Assembly: GCF_000012825.1 (NCBI RefSeq) | Contig: NC_009614.1 | Span: 2,852,001 to 2,916,000 of the forward strand | Length of the DNA stretch: 64,000 nucleotides | Source: Phocaeicola vulgatus ATCC 8482 | Lineage (GTDB): Bacteria; Bacteroidota; Bacteroidia; Bacteroidales; Bacteroidaceae | Reading direction: 5' to 3' | In this document: positions 17,201 to 25,711 of the stretch, in pieces | Numbering within the stretch: the first letter of the stretch is position 1 | How the letters are laid out: every line of letters starts with the position of its first letter | Program-made: the position numbers and the translations under genes | The notes under the pieces: model-generated | Database searches by the model: none | Told to the model about the DNA's origin: nothing | Seen by the model: only the letters and a program-made list of their open reading frames with translations

Positions 17201-17795
17201 AATACCTTATGTTATTGGGGCTAATGGAGATAAAATATCCATGAATGATGTTTCTGTACATAATCGTTCTTTGGGACTTGATATCTTGCATTATAGTGGT
17301 ACTACTATTCCTCCCCACACATTTGGATGGTCTAATCAGTTTACTTGGAATAATTTCAGTTTATATGTTTATTTAACAGGTAATTTTGGTGGTATCTTTC
17401 GAGCGCCTACTGCCGGAAGTATTCCTTCTGTAGGTAGCGGAAAAACTTTTGTCAGTAGTTCTATTAAGGATTTTGCTGATAGTGATGGTACTCTATATCC
17501 TACTTGGCCTCTTAAAGATGAATCTAATTTTTATTTATGGGATCGTTATACTCCGAATTTAGAATATTTTGTTCAAGATGCTTCTTTTATTCGTTTGAAA
17601 GAAATCAATTTAGAATATAATTTGTCTAAAAAACTTGCTGGAAAATTACATCTTAGGGGGGCGAAACTTTTTGTTCAAGCACGTAATTTAGGATTGATTT
17701 ATTGTGCTAATGATTATGGGTATGATCCTGAATGGCTACCTGGAAGTAATAAACCATCTGCAACAATTGCCTTTGGCGCTAATATTAATTTTTAA
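14265..17795 (+). CDS. SusC/RagA TonB-dependent receptor with N-terminal STN signalling domain
   Basis: 1176-residue outer-membrane importer. An N-terminal signal peptide is best seen from Met16 (MVKCFVALVIFFCS, cleavage after LFA), so the start at 14310 is possible. Then follow an STN (secretin/TonB short N-terminal) domain at about 42-112, a carboxypeptidase-regulatory-like domain (about 126-200), the plug (about 205-330, with LLVVDGFPIQGDF and ANGVIVVTTKKG) and a 22-strand barrel ending in a Phe-terminated strand (FGANINF). STN-bearing SusC proteins signal to FecR anti-sigma factors, matching the two genes upstream. It forms a complex with the SusD partner 10 bases downstream. Substrate unknown; no glycosidase is linked. 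Confidence 0.95.
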   Translation: MSAKLSSKNFYGGNLMVKCFVALVIFFCSVGNLFAQTETKVTINVDKVLIRTALERLQKETKVHFVYDEENIDQDKRVSLSYTQAPLKIVLEDFCKQTSLRYEVKRNLILILPGKADRNVNRQSFLMKGVVTDEDGESIIGATVMIGGTSKGTVTDINGQYTLEVQSGDLVSFTFVGMTDKVIKAQVNKKMVNVQLESNATALADVVITGYQTLSKERATGSFDKVDSSVLSSRPTADLSTALQGLVAGMQATEKEDGSIDFLIRGSSSLYADKKPLLVVDGFPIQGDFSSINPNDVESVTVLKDAAAASIWGARSANGVIVVTTKKGKKDKVQVDVQAFVRIGTNPDLEYIMNQADSRTMVDYEMRAFENNWKMAAWEYAPIFSKIQNSLTLAQELYYANKYQGLSKEEMEQGLERLRNTSNRQQLKDYLMQTQLLQQYNVSISGGTERMSNYMSLMYEKNDESTIKRGYEKFMINYNNSYKVTKWLTANLITTLQRKDQETSGVTIGEFSNLSPYEMLLNEDGSYATNLNVYNRAELEKLPLEKLPYSDWSYNMLREVRGREYKTTNTMYRVQLGLNAQIIKGLNYDMRVQYESTSSEYKNYDSEDTFYARNLVNSYTEYNNETQEVGVSRIPKGGVLRSGKTEYSNYVFRNQLNYNNSFAEKHEISALAGIEISQYDTEGTVNPYVYGYNKEKNTSSVPPYGYGSNVDSFKNFFGNSATIEGGNTSYSLRCDRYVSYYTNIGYVYDGKYGASFSARGDGSNFVSDDPSLRWSPMWSVGAKWNIGKEEFIKDIDWINYLNLRATYGINGNAEKSTSPLTLVSVGSSVNSTTGTITGNISSFGNPSLRWEKTYTTNIGVDFDLFRSKLSGKLDFYNRKSKDVIGQVTIPSVYGTSTQKFNNAEILNRGVELELTGNFHIPSVDLGIRSTVTYAYNYNKILKLYYPALYCYELVEADTHVEGRPVGSLYSYDFLGTENGIPYVIGANGDKISMNDVSVHNRSLGLDILHYSGTTIPPHTFGWSNQFTWNNFSLYVYLTGNFGGIFRAPTAGSIPSVGSGKTFVSSSIKDFADSDGTLYPTWPLKDESNFYLWDRYTPNLEYFVQDASFIRLKEINLEYNLSKKLAGKLHLRGAKLFVQARNLGLIYCANDYGYDPEWLPGSNKPSATIAFGANINF

Positions 17796-17805
17796 TTTAA
17801 AGATT

Positions 17806-19290
17806 ATGAAACAAATAATATATGTTTTTTTGTTGACTGTATTGTCTTCGTGTGATAGTTATCTGTCTAAAGTGCCTTCGCCTTCTACTAGTGCTCCTAT
17901 TAATAACGTGGAACAACTGGTTGCAATTTATGATAATGCAACAGCATTTATTAATGAAACCAATCCCTTTGCTTGTTATTCCAATGATGATGCCGACTTG
18001 ACAGCCGAATTATATAAAGCTGATCCTAGTGCATTTGCTATATCAAGTACGGTTTTTTATAATATATTGCATACAGCAGGGATTGCTTCACAGGCTTCGG
18101 ATGGTTTATGGAATGGAGAGTATTCAAATATTTTTAAAGCTAATACCATAATTAACAATGTGGATAAAGTTACTGGAGATGAAAGCGAGAAAATAAAATT
18201 AAAATGTAATGCCCATTTTTTACGTGCTTATTCGTATTTCGTATTAGCTCAATATTATTGCTTGCCTTATTGTGAAGCCAATAAAAATGCTTTGGGACTT
18301 CCCAAACGTTTGAATACGGATTTTGAGGAGTCAATAGCCAGGGTGTCATTGGACGAAATTTATCAATTGATATTAGATGATTTGGAAATTGCAGCCGTGA
18401 CCCCAGATAAGAGTGTAAATCCTAATTTTCCATGGCGTATTTGTCAGGCAACAGTAAATGCATTACTTTCACGTGTATACTTGACAATGGGGAATTATAA
18501 GGAGGCACAAGCTACTGCGGAAAAGGCTTTGGAAGGAGCTCCTGAACTATTGGATTTTAATGAATTGGGTTATGCTCCTGTTGAATCTTATCCAGAAATG
18601 GAGGGTCTTCCGGCACAGGATGTATATAATTGTGAAACTCATAAATGGACAACGATTAAGTATTTATATTGGAAGGAATTTCTTTTCCCACGTTTTACTT
18701 ATGCGCGTAGTCAATGGATTATTCCATCTGATGATTTAGTGAGTCTATATGATCAGCAGAATGACCGCCGTTTTAAGTTGTTTTTTGTGGAACATGGAAA
18801 CCGTCGTATGGGAGTTCCGTATGAAGCATATCGTTATAATCAATTCTATGATGGACGTTATATAATATCTGGCTTGACTACTGCTGAAATGTTATTAAAT
18901 AAAGCAGAGGCACAAATTCGCCAAGGAATGTGGCAAGAGGGTTTAAAGACTTTGGACGTGCTTCGTGAAAAGCGTTATGAGGCCGGTACCTACATTTCTC
19001 TTAGCGCAGGTAACCAAAGTGAAGCTTTATCTATTGTATTGGCTGAAAGACGTCGTGAAATGCCATTTTCTATGCGTATACCTGATATCAAACGTTATGG
19101 TGTAAATGAAATATTGGAAGATGATGTGACAGTAGTAAAGAATTTTTTTGAAATATCAATGTCTGAGGTTTTTATAGATAAGCCTAAAACTTATACGATT
19201 CCTTCCAATAGTTTGTTGTGGGCGATGCCAATAAATGATGTTGAAATAGGGTCAAGCAATGGTGCTATTCAACAAAATAGATATGAATGA
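17806..19290 (+). CDS. SusD/RagB-family surface substrate-binding lipoprotein
   Basis: 494 residues starting at the ATG at 17806, chosen because it gives a clean lipoprotein signal (MKQIIYVFLLTVLSSC, Cys16 lipidated); longer in-frame starts lie inside the susC coding sequence. TPR-like helices of the SusD fold are visible: FLRAYSYFVLAQYYCLPY (about 137), then the ATVNALLSRVYLTMGNYKEA repeat (about 215) and the C-terminal EMLLNKAEAQIR and VLAERRREMPF stretches. As lid of the SusCD importer it captures ligand at the cell surface. The divergence of its central region from typical polysaccharide SusDs gives no clue to the ligand. Confidence 0.93.
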   Translation: MKQIIYVFLLTVLSSCDSYLSKVPSPSTSAPINNVEQLVAIYDNATAFINETNPFACYSNDDADLTAELYKADPSAFAISSTVFYNILHTAGIASQASDGLWNGEYSNIFKANTIINNVDKVTGDESEKIKLKCNAHFLRAYSYFVLAQYYCLPYCEANKNALGLPKRLNTDFEESIARVSLDEIYQLILDDLEIAAVTPDKSVNPNFPWRICQATVNALLSRVYLTMGNYKEAQATAEKALEGAPELLDFNELGYAPVESYPEMEGLPAQDVYNCETHKWTTIKYLYWKEFLFPRFTYARSQWIIPSDDLVSLYDQQNDRRFKLFFVEHGNRRMGVPYEAYRYNQFYDGRYIISGLTTAEMLLNKAEAQIRQGMWQEGLKTLDVLREKRYEAGTYISLSAGNQSEALSIVLAERRREMPFSMRIPDIKRYGVNEILEDDVTVVKNFFEISMSEVFIDKPKTYTIPSNSLLWAMPINDVEIGSSNGAIQQNRYE

Positions 19291-19405
19291 ACAACCTTAA
19301 ATAGTGCAAATCTTCAATGATTTTTTGAGATGCTACGTTTGGGGTATATGTAGTATGTTTTTGACAAAATGATATGTTATTAATTACATTATAATAATTG
19401 GCGAT

Positions 19406-20773
19406 ATGAGAAAAAATATTTTTTTTATAGTATTCATTATTTTATGTGCAGTTTCGTGTACAGAAAAAAAATCAAATTTTATTAATACGGTTCATTTGAA
19501 AGGCCAGTTGCTTGATATGGGTAGCCAGAATGTGCGTATGAGATTTGACGGAGCAGCATCTATGCTAGGTGACAGCCGAGATATTTTGTTGAAAACGGAT
19601 GCTGCCGGTTATTTTGATACTACTTTTGTACTTAAAGAGCCGACATATTATACTATCAGCCGCAACACATTGTATCTTACTCCAGGAGATGACATGACTA
19701 TCAAAGTAACTCAGACAAATACAGAAGCGGAATTCTCGGGAATCGGAGCCGAAGCCAATAATTACATGAAGTTCCGTCTTTTTCCGAAAGGTGGTTCTTA
19801 TCTGGAAGCCGGTGGTAACTTGCGTGGAGATTTTGTGTCCACTAAAGCGTTGGTTGACAGCTTGGCCGCTATACGTATGCATACATTGGATACGTTGAGT
19901 AATGTGTCTGATGCATTTAAAAAGCTGGAAACAGCACGGATCAAAGCGGATATTATCAATAGTTATATCTGTTATGCAAGTTATTCAAGGATGTTTGCCG
20001 AAGTGAAGAATGAAGAAGAGATGCGGGCTAAATGGAATGAGTTTAATGTTTCATTAACTCAGGATGTAACTCCGCTATATAAGGAGATTGTGAATGAAGA
20101 TATGCTGAATGTAGCTGTGGTGCGCGATGTTTTGTCTTATCAGGAAGATTCTACATTGGCTTCTCTTTGGTTTAAGGATATTTCCATTCCTGCGCGTACT
20201 ACGGAATTATATGCTTGTGCTAAAATAGTCGATAATCTGAGAAATGAAGCTTCAGAACAGACTGTGAACGAGGCGAAGGCATTTTTGCAAACAGTGAAGA
20301 ATGCTGATTTTGCAACAGAAATTGAAGGAAAGATTGTTCAAGCTTCCAAGTTGCTTCCCGGACAACCTGCCATTGATTTTGAAATGTTGGATGTGGAGGG
20401 TAATGTGAAGCATCTTGCAGATTTTAAGGGTAAGGTGATTTATATTGATTTATGGGCGACCTGGTGTGGGCCTTGCATTCAGGAATCTCCGGCATTTGAG
20501 GCTTTAGGTAAGAAATATGTGGGTAAGGATATCGTTTTTCTTCCGGTTTCTACAGATACTACAACGAAACCTTGGTTAAGGTATTTGGATGGACATAAGA
20601 AAGAATTGACTCAATATCATTCCAATGATGTTGCTTTAAAAGAAAGTTGGGCTATCATGTATATTCCTCGTTTTATTTTGATTGACAAGGATTTCAATAT
20701 TGTGAATGCATACGCTCCACGTCCGTCAAGTGAAGAGATTGGTACTTTGATTGATTCTGTTCTTAATAAATAG
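19406..20773 (+). CDS. TlpA-like thioredoxin-fold lipoprotein with DUF4369-type N-terminal domain
   Basis: 455 residues with a lipoprotein signal (ILCAVSC, Cys18). Residues 30-110 form a small beta-sandwich domain of the DUF4369 type, a helical middle follows (about 115-310), and the C-terminal thioredoxin/AhpC-TSA domain (about 318-455) holds the active site WATWCGPC with Cys354 and Cys357. Such proteins are periplasmic thiol-disulfide reductases, usually re-reduced by CcdA/DsbD-like proteins. It lies 115 bases after susD and is followed seamlessly by a second member. The presence of two such genes beside SusCD suggests a disulfide-containing peptide or glycopeptide as imported substrate, which is inference. 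Confidence 0.9.
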   Translation: MRKNIFFIVFIILCAVSCTEKKSNFINTVHLKGQLLDMGSQNVRMRFDGAASMLGDSRDILLKTDAAGYFDTTFVLKEPTYYTISRNTLYLTPGDDMTIKVTQTNTEAEFSGIGAEANNYMKFRLFPKGGSYLEAGGNLRGDFVSTKALVDSLAAIRMHTLDTLSNVSDAFKKLETARIKADIINSYICYASYSRMFAEVKNEEEMRAKWNEFNVSLTQDVTPLYKEIVNEDMLNVAVVRDVLSYQEDSTLASLWFKDISIPARTTELYACAKIVDNLRNEASEQTVNEAKAFLQTVKNADFATEIEGKIVQASKLLPGQPAIDFEMLDVEGNVKHLADFKGKVIYIDLWATWCGPCIQESPAFEALGKKYVGKDIVFLPVSTDTTTKPWLRYLDGHKKELTQYHSNDVALKESWAIMYIPRFILIDKDFNIVNAYAPRPSSEEIGTLIDSVLNK

Positions 20774-20780
20774 TAAATTT

Positions 20781-21959
20781 ATGATTTATAAAAAATATCT
20801 ATTATTAGGCGTTTCTTTATGCATGTTAAATGCTTGCAATGAGTCTAAGTCTGTGTCTTTAGAGGGTAGTCTTGATGGAATCCAGGCTGATTCTATCTAT
20901 TTATATCAAGTAGACAATGAGCATTATGGTAGTGTGAAACTGATTAAATCTATTGCTGTTACCGATGGTAGGTTTGCTTATCCCACTGATTCTATACAAG
21001 CCGGTCTTTATTGTTTCTCTTTGCAGAATATGGAGCGTGGAGAGTATTTACAGCAATACGCTAATTTGTTTTTGGAACCCAAATCCATGCAGCTTACCTT
21101 GGGTAAGGATAAGTATGATCAACTGAGTTTACATGCTACAGGGTCTGCATTGCAGGAGCAATACGAAGCCTTGCAAGAAGCGAAATATGTAGCAGGTAAT
21201 CGTATGGTTCTCGATTCTTTGGATCATATGTTCTATGAAGCTCGTGAAAAAGGGGATCGTGAGGAAATGGAGCGTATCCGGGAGGTTTCCAGTCCTTATT
21301 ATGAGAGTGCCTCGGAACAGACCCGTAAACTGATAAATGGGGAAATTGCTAAAAATAAAGGCTCATACTTCGGTTTGTATCTTTATTATACTTATCGCTT
21401 CCAAAATCATACTTTTAATACAGTTGAGGAGATTGATGAGGCACGTAACTTCATAGGCAGTTTTGATGAGGCGTCCAGGCGAAGTGGTATATATGTAAAA
21501 ATGCAAGAAGGTTTGGATAAATTTGCTAGGTGTGCTACCGGTAGCGTTGCTCCTGCTATAACAGGAATTGATTTGAAAGGGAATTCTGTCAGTTTGAACG
21601 ATTTCAAGGGTAAATATGTTCTAGTCGATTTCTGGTTTGCCGGTTGTAGTTGGTGTCGTAAGGAAACTCCTTATCTGTTGAAGACGTACAATGCTTTCAA
21701 AGATAAAGGATTTACTATTTATGGTGTGTCTACAGACCGTCGTGAGGAAGATTGGAAAAAGGCTATTGAAGAAGACAAGAGCTATTGGAATCAGGTTCTG
21801 TTGCAGAAAGACGACGTGAAGGATGTGTTGGAATCATACTGTATTGTCGGTTTCCCACATATAATTTTAGTAGATCCGGAAGGTAAAATTGTAGCGAAGG
21901 AGTTGCGTGGAGATGATCTTTATAATACCGTCGAAAAGTTTGTAAACGGAGCAAAATAA
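20781..21959 (+). CDS. second thioredoxin-fold lipoprotein (TlpA-like, CSWC active site)
   Basis: 392 residues from the ATG at 20781, 7 bases after the previous stop; chosen because it starts the lipoprotein signal (MIYKKYLLLGV...LNAC, Cys19). N-terminal DUF4369-like domain (about 25-110: VSLEGSLDGIQADSIYLYQ), helical region, then a redoxin/thioredoxin domain (about 250-392) with the active site FAGCSWCRKE at Cys289 and Cys292. The CSWC dipeptide differs from the CGPC of its neighbour, so the two probably have different redox potentials or partners. It is the last gene of the sigma-FecR-SusCD cluster; a terminator follows. Confidence 0.9.
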   Translation: MIYKKYLLLGVSLCMLNACNESKSVSLEGSLDGIQADSIYLYQVDNEHYGSVKLIKSIAVTDGRFAYPTDSIQAGLYCFSLQNMERGEYLQQYANLFLEPKSMQLTLGKDKYDQLSLHATGSALQEQYEALQEAKYVAGNRMVLDSLDHMFYEAREKGDREEMERIREVSSPYYESASEQTRKLINGEIAKNKGSYFGLYLYYTYRFQNHTFNTVEEIDEARNFIGSFDEASRRSGIYVKMQEGLDKFARCATGSVAPAITGIDLKGNSVSLNDFKGKYVLVDFWFAGCSWCRKETPYLLKTYNAFKDKGFTIYGVSTDRREEDWKKAIEEDKSYWNQVLLQKDDVKDVLESYCIVGFPHIILVDPEGKIVAKELRGDDLYNTVEKFVNGAK

Positions 21960-21981
21960 AGAAATGTGTTTTTTAACTCAT

Positions 21982-22018
21982 AAAGCAGTAGGCTGGGAAT
22001 GTCCGGTCTACTGTTTTT
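21982..22018 (+). terminator. terminator of the SusCD-thioredoxin cluster
   Basis: CAGTAG (21986-21991) pairs with CTACTG (22008-22013), extended by weaker pairs, then six T residues. Confidence 0.7.
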
Positions 22019-22157
22019 TCTTTTATGGAATATGGTTTTTTTTTGAAGGAATGATATGGTTTTATTATAGGTAGTGATGTTCTGTATTGTATTTATTTTT
22101 TAAATAAATCTAATGTGTGACCTGTATTTCTTTAATGTTTTCCTTTTGAAGAACATA

Positions 22158-22190
22158 TTGTCTGTCGGATAAGTTAAAAGTTTACCTTTG
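22158..22190 (+). promoter_or_regulatory. promoter of the candidate small RNA
   Basis: TTG at 22158-22160 and TACCTTTG at 22183-22190 (spacing 22). The downstream coding gene is nearly 390 bases away, with a terminator-like hairpin in between. Confidence 0.65.
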
Positions 22191-22196
22191 CAATAT

Positions 22197-22393
22197 AATC
22201 AGAGGATGAGATATTGATCTATAATAAATATTATAAATAAAACGCATAGGTATTGTAAGCGTACAATACTTTTTGGTGGTCTCGTTGGATGCTTGTGTTC
22301 AGATTTAAGGCGAGGTCACCTTATTCTCGTAGAGAATTTAGATTTTAATTTGAATGATACTTGCTCGCGATGAGTAGGTATCATTTGTTTTTT
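22197..22393 (+). ncRNA. candidate small RNA of about 195 bases (or structured leader of the GH2 operon)
   Basis: Starts about 7 bases after a TACCTTTG -7 element and ends in a terminator-like hairpin. Four consecutive hairpins: GTATTGTA/TACAATAC (22250-22269, loop AGCG, followed by five T); a 10-pair stem GGTGGTCTCG/CGAGGTCACC (22275-22320, two G-U pairs, 26-base loop); ATTCTC/GAGAAT (22323-22337); and AATGATAC/GTATCATT (22353-22385) followed by TGTTTTTT. No convincing ORF lies inside. I cannot assign a known RNA family. If termination is conditional, it could instead act as an attenuator for the GH2 gene. Confidence 0.5.
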
Positions 22394-22575
22394 AGTCTAT
22401 TCTGTATGGAAATGGCTTGTAAGATTATACATAGAAGATAGAATAATTAGATCACTCTGCCGTTGAAATGGAGGATTTGAGCGGATTATTTTAATTATTG
22501 GAAGAATTGTTCTATCCTTTAAAGCATATTGCTTCTATCTTTGCCATACTGAGAAAAACATTAAATTACACTATT

Positions 22576-24390
22576 ATGAAGAATTTTCTTATCTTATCTC
22601 TGTTGTTAGCCTTTTTGACTACGGAAGTATGTGCGCAGTGGAAACCGGCTGGTGACAAGATCAAAACACAGTGGGCAAATAAAATAAATACCTCTGCCGT
22701 ATTGCCTGAATATCCACGTCCTATAATGGAACGTAATGAATGGAAGAACTTGAATGGTTTGTGGGAGTATGCTATCACCGATTTGGGAGGAAATGTTCCG
22801 GCGCATTTTGACGGGCAGATTTTGGTACCTTTTGCAGTGGAATCTTCTTTATCAGGTGTGGGACAAAGAGTCGGTGCAAAAAAGGAATTATGGTATTCCC
22901 GTTCATTTGAAGTGCCTGTTGCTTGGAAAAATAAAAATGTATTACTTCATTTCGGTGCTGTGGACTGGAAAGCAGATATTTGGGTAAATGATGTGAAGGT
23001 TGGTAGTCATACTGGTGGTTTTACTCCGTTTTCTTTTGATATCACTGCAGCGTTGTCTGGTAAGGGAAATAATAAATTAGTAGTAAAAGTTTGGGACCCT
23101 ACGGATGAAGGGTATCAGCCTAGAGGTAAACAGGTGAATAATCCGGAGGGTATTTGGTATACTCCTGTGACTGGCATTTGGCAGACTGTTTGGCTGGAAC
23201 CGGTTACTGCCAGACATATTGAAGAACTTCGAATCACACCGGATATTGACCAACACTTACTGACTGTAAAAGCCCATTTGAATATGAGGGCACCTTCCGA
23301 TCTGATTGAAGTAAACGTATATGACGGCAATCAGTTGGTTGCCACTGGGAAAAGTATTAATGATGAGGCTGTGGTCATACCTATGCCGGAAGATGCTAAA
23401 TTATGGAGTCCTGATTTTCCCTTTTTGTATACTTTAAAGGTTATGTTGAAAAGCGATAATAAAATATTGGATCAGGTGAACAGTTATGCAGCTATGCGCA
23501 AATACTCTACGAAACGTGATGCTAATGGAATTGTACGTTTAGAACTGAATAACCAACCTTTGTTCCAGTTCGGACCATTGGATCAGGGATGGTGGCCTGA
23601 TGGATTGTATACCGCTCCTACTGATGAGGCTTTAGTATATGATATACAAAAGACTAAATACTTAGGATTCAATATGATACGTAAACATATTAAAGTGGAA
23701 CCGGCCCGTTGGTATACTCATTGTGATCAATTGGGAATTATTGTGTGGCAGGATATGCCTAGCGGTGATCGTAATCCGGAGTGGCAGAACCGCAAATATT
23801 TTGAAGGTACGGAAAAAAAGCGTTCGGCGGTTTCTGAGGCTTGTTACCGTAAAGAATGGAAAGAAATTATGGATTGCTTGTATTCTTATCCATGTATCGG
23901 AACATGGGTTCCGTTCAATGAGGCATGGGGGCAATTCAAGACTCCGGAAATTGCAGAATGGACTAAAGAATATGATCCGACCCGTCTGGTAAATCCTGCA
24001 AGTGGAGGTAACCATTATACTTGTGGCGATATGCTTGACTTGCATAATTATCCTGCTCCCGAAATGTATCTGTATGATGCCCAGCGAGCTAATGTTTTGG
24101 GAGAGTATGGTGGTATCGGTTGGGTAGTGAAAAATCATATTTGGGAACCGGATCGTAACTGGGGATATATACAGTTTAATTCTTCCAAAGAAGTAACTGA
24201 TGAGTATATAAAATATACAGATATGCTTTATGACCTGATAATCAGGGGATTCTCGGCGGCTGTTTATACTCAGACTACGGATGTGGAGGTGGAAGTGAAC
24301 GGACTGATGACTTATGATCGTAAGGTGATTAAAGTAGATGAAAAACGAGTGAGAGAAGCCAACGCACGTATCTGTAAATCATTAAAGTAA
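22576..24390 (+). CDS. secreted GH2-family glycoside hydrolase
   Basis: 604 residues. The start at 22576 begins a signal peptide (MKNFLILSLLLAFL, cleavage after VCA); longer in-frame starts would bury it. Domain order is that of GH2: sugar-binding jelly roll (about 35-205, with ENRWKNLNGLWEY-like and WYTPVTGIWQTVWLE stretches), immunoglobulin-like domain (about 210-310) and TIM barrel (about 315-604). The acid/base Glu449 sits in FNEAWGQ and the probable nucleophile Glu510 in GEYGG. GH2 includes beta-galactosidases, glucuronidases, mannosidases and arabinopyranosidases; the exact activity cannot be fixed here. It is shorter than classical LacZ, lacking the large C-terminal domain. It is followed after 5 bases by an aldose epimerase, which fits release of free sugar in the periplasm. 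Confidence 0.9.
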   Translation: MKNFLILSLLLAFLTTEVCAQWKPAGDKIKTQWANKINTSAVLPEYPRPIMERNEWKNLNGLWEYAITDLGGNVPAHFDGQILVPFAVESSLSGVGQRVGAKKELWYSRSFEVPVAWKNKNVLLHFGAVDWKADIWVNDVKVGSHTGGFTPFSFDITAALSGKGNNKLVVKVWDPTDEGYQPRGKQVNNPEGIWYTPVTGIWQTVWLEPVTARHIEELRITPDIDQHLLTVKAHLNMRAPSDLIEVNVYDGNQLVATGKSINDEAVVIPMPEDAKLWSPDFPFLYTLKVMLKSDNKILDQVNSYAAMRKYSTKRDANGIVRLELNNQPLFQFGPLDQGWWPDGLYTAPTDEALVYDIQKTKYLGFNMIRKHIKVEPARWYTHCDQLGIIVWQDMPSGDRNPEWQNRKYFEGTEKKRSAVSEACYRKEWKEIMDCLYSYPCIGTWVPFNEAWGQFKTPEIAEWTKEYDPTRLVNPASGGNHYTCGDMLDLHNYPAPEMYLYDAQRANVLGEYGGIGWVVKNHIWEPDRNWGYIQFNSSKEVTDEYIKYTDMLYDLIIRGFSAAVYTQTTDVEVEVNGLMTYDRKVIKVDEKRVREANARICKSLK

Positions 24391-24395
24391 GGAAT

Positions 24396-25529
24396 ATGAA
24401 TAAGCTGTTCTTTTGGGTATGTGCAGTCCTTATGACTGCATGTGCTTCTTATAAAAATGATGAGGTCTTGACTGAATCCGGTTTAAGTAACAGTCGTTTT
24501 CAAACGGAGATAAATGGTGAGAAAACTGATCTGTTTGTATTGAAGAATAAAAATAAGATGGAAGTTTGTATCACCAACTATGGCGGTCGTATTGTTTCTG
24601 TTATGGTTCCTGATAAAGATGGAATAATGAGGGATGTAGTATTGGGTTTTGATTCCATACAGGACTATATCAAATATCCGTCGGATTTTGGAGCAAGTAT
24701 AGGGCGTTATGCCAACCGTATAAATCAGGGACGTTTTTCATTGGATGGGATAGTATACCAATTGCCTCGAAACAATTACGGACATTGTTTGCATGGAGGT
24801 CCTCAAGGATTTCAATATCGTATTTATAGAGGTATTCAAGTGAGTGACAGAGAGGTGAAACTGACTTACTTGTCTAAAAATGGTGAAGAGGGTTTTCCTG
24901 GAAATTTGAATTGTACTATTATAATGAAATTGACGGACGATAATGCTATTGATATTCAGTATGAAGCAGAAACGGATAAACCGACTGTTGTAAACATGAC
25001 TAATCATTCTTATTTTAATTTAGATGGAGATCCGTCAAAAGATAATTCTGATTATTTATTGACTTTGAACGCGGATTATTATACTCCTGTTGACAGTACT
25101 TTTATGACGACTGGAGAAATTGTTCCGGTTGAGGGTACTCCTATGGATTTCAGACTTCCTGCTGTCATTGGAACTCGTATTAATCAAGATTTTGAACAAT
25201 TAAGATATGGGAATGGCATTGATCATAATTGGGTATTGAATACTAAGGGGGATATTCATCAAGTTTGTGCCACATTGGAGTCACCTGTTACGGGGATTGT
25301 ACTCAATGTTTATACTGACGAGCCGGGTATTCAGGTTTATTGTGGTAATTTTCTAGATGGGACATTGACGGGTAAAAAAAATACAATATATAATTTTCGG
25401 GCCTCTGTGTGCTTGGAAACGCAAAAATATCCCGATACACCTAATAAGGCAGACTGGCCTACGGCAGTAGTGAGACCAGGAGAAAAATATCAAAGTCATT
25501 GTATTTACAAGTTTTCGGTACATAAATAA
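24396..25529 (+). CDS. aldose 1-epimerase (galactose mutarotase) lipoprotein
   Basis: Interconverts alpha and beta anomers of free aldoses. 377 residues with a lipoprotein signal (LMTACAS, Cys16). Family motifs are ASIGRYANRI (about 102), NYGHCLHGGPQGF (about 127), TNHSYFNLDG with catalytic His204, and the C-terminal FRASVCLETQKYPD carrying the catalytic Glu. Cotranscribed with the GH2 gene, 5 bases apart, and ended by a strong terminator, so these two form one operon. Together they suggest release and anomer equilibration of a monosaccharide outside the cytoplasm before uptake. Confidence 0.93.
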   Translation: MNKLFFWVCAVLMTACASYKNDEVLTESGLSNSRFQTEINGEKTDLFVLKNKNKMEVCITNYGGRIVSVMVPDKDGIMRDVVLGFDSIQDYIKYPSDFGASIGRYANRINQGRFSLDGIVYQLPRNNYGHCLHGGPQGFQYRIYRGIQVSDREVKLTYLSKNGEEGFPGNLNCTIIMKLTDDNAIDIQYEAETDKPTVVNMTNHSYFNLDGDPSKDNSDYLLTLNADYYTPVDSTFMTTGEIVPVEGTPMDFRLPAVIGTRINQDFEQLRYGNGIDHNWVLNTKGDIHQVCATLESPVTGIVLNVYTDEPGIQVYCGNFLDGTLTGKKNTIYNFRASVCLETQKYPDTPNKADWPTAVVRPGEKYQSHCIYKFSVHK

Positions 25530-25594
25530 TGTATGTTAAGGTAGAAGGAATTGTGGAATATAACATTTGGGATAAATAAGATTCAGAGAGGAAG

Positions 25595-25644
25595 AGTCCT
25601 GAAAGAAGCGGTGAGAGTAAACACTGGTTCTTTTGGGACTTTTT
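25595..25644 (+). terminator. terminator of the GH2-epimerase operon
   Basis: AGTCCTGAAAGAA (25595-25607) pairs with TTCTTTTGGGACT (25628-25640) with two G-U pairs; inner CGGTG/CACTG extends the stem; T run follows. Confidence 0.8.
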
Positions 25645-25655
25645 CCGGATAATTA

Positions 25656-25685
25656 TTGATATGGAGAATTTAATCTTTAATTTTG
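25656..25685 (+). promoter_or_regulatory. promoter of the hybrid two-component regulator
   Basis: TTG (25656-25658), 19 bases, TAATTTTG (25678-25685); the start codon is 26 bases downstream. Confidence 0.75.
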
Positions 25686-25711
25686 TACTCTCTAAACTAA
25701 ATTGATATACT

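Larger units (their letters stand above)
21960..22575. other. intergenic region: terminator, candidate small RNA, GH2 upstream region
   Basis: 616 bases. In order: terminator at 21982-22018, an A/T-rich stretch, a promoter at 22158-22190, the candidate small RNA to about 22393, and about 180 further bases before the GH2 start, where an imperfect TCTATTCT/AGAAGATAGA inverted repeat (about 22395-22442) is the only structure seen. Confidence 0.6.

Noticed and set aside
22197..22393. 6S RNA
   Set aside because: 6S RNA forms one long interrupted hairpin closed by its ends; here four separate hairpins are seen.
22498..22575. N-terminal extension of the GH2 protein
   Set aside because: It would place a 26-residue stretch before a clear signal peptide starting at 22576.
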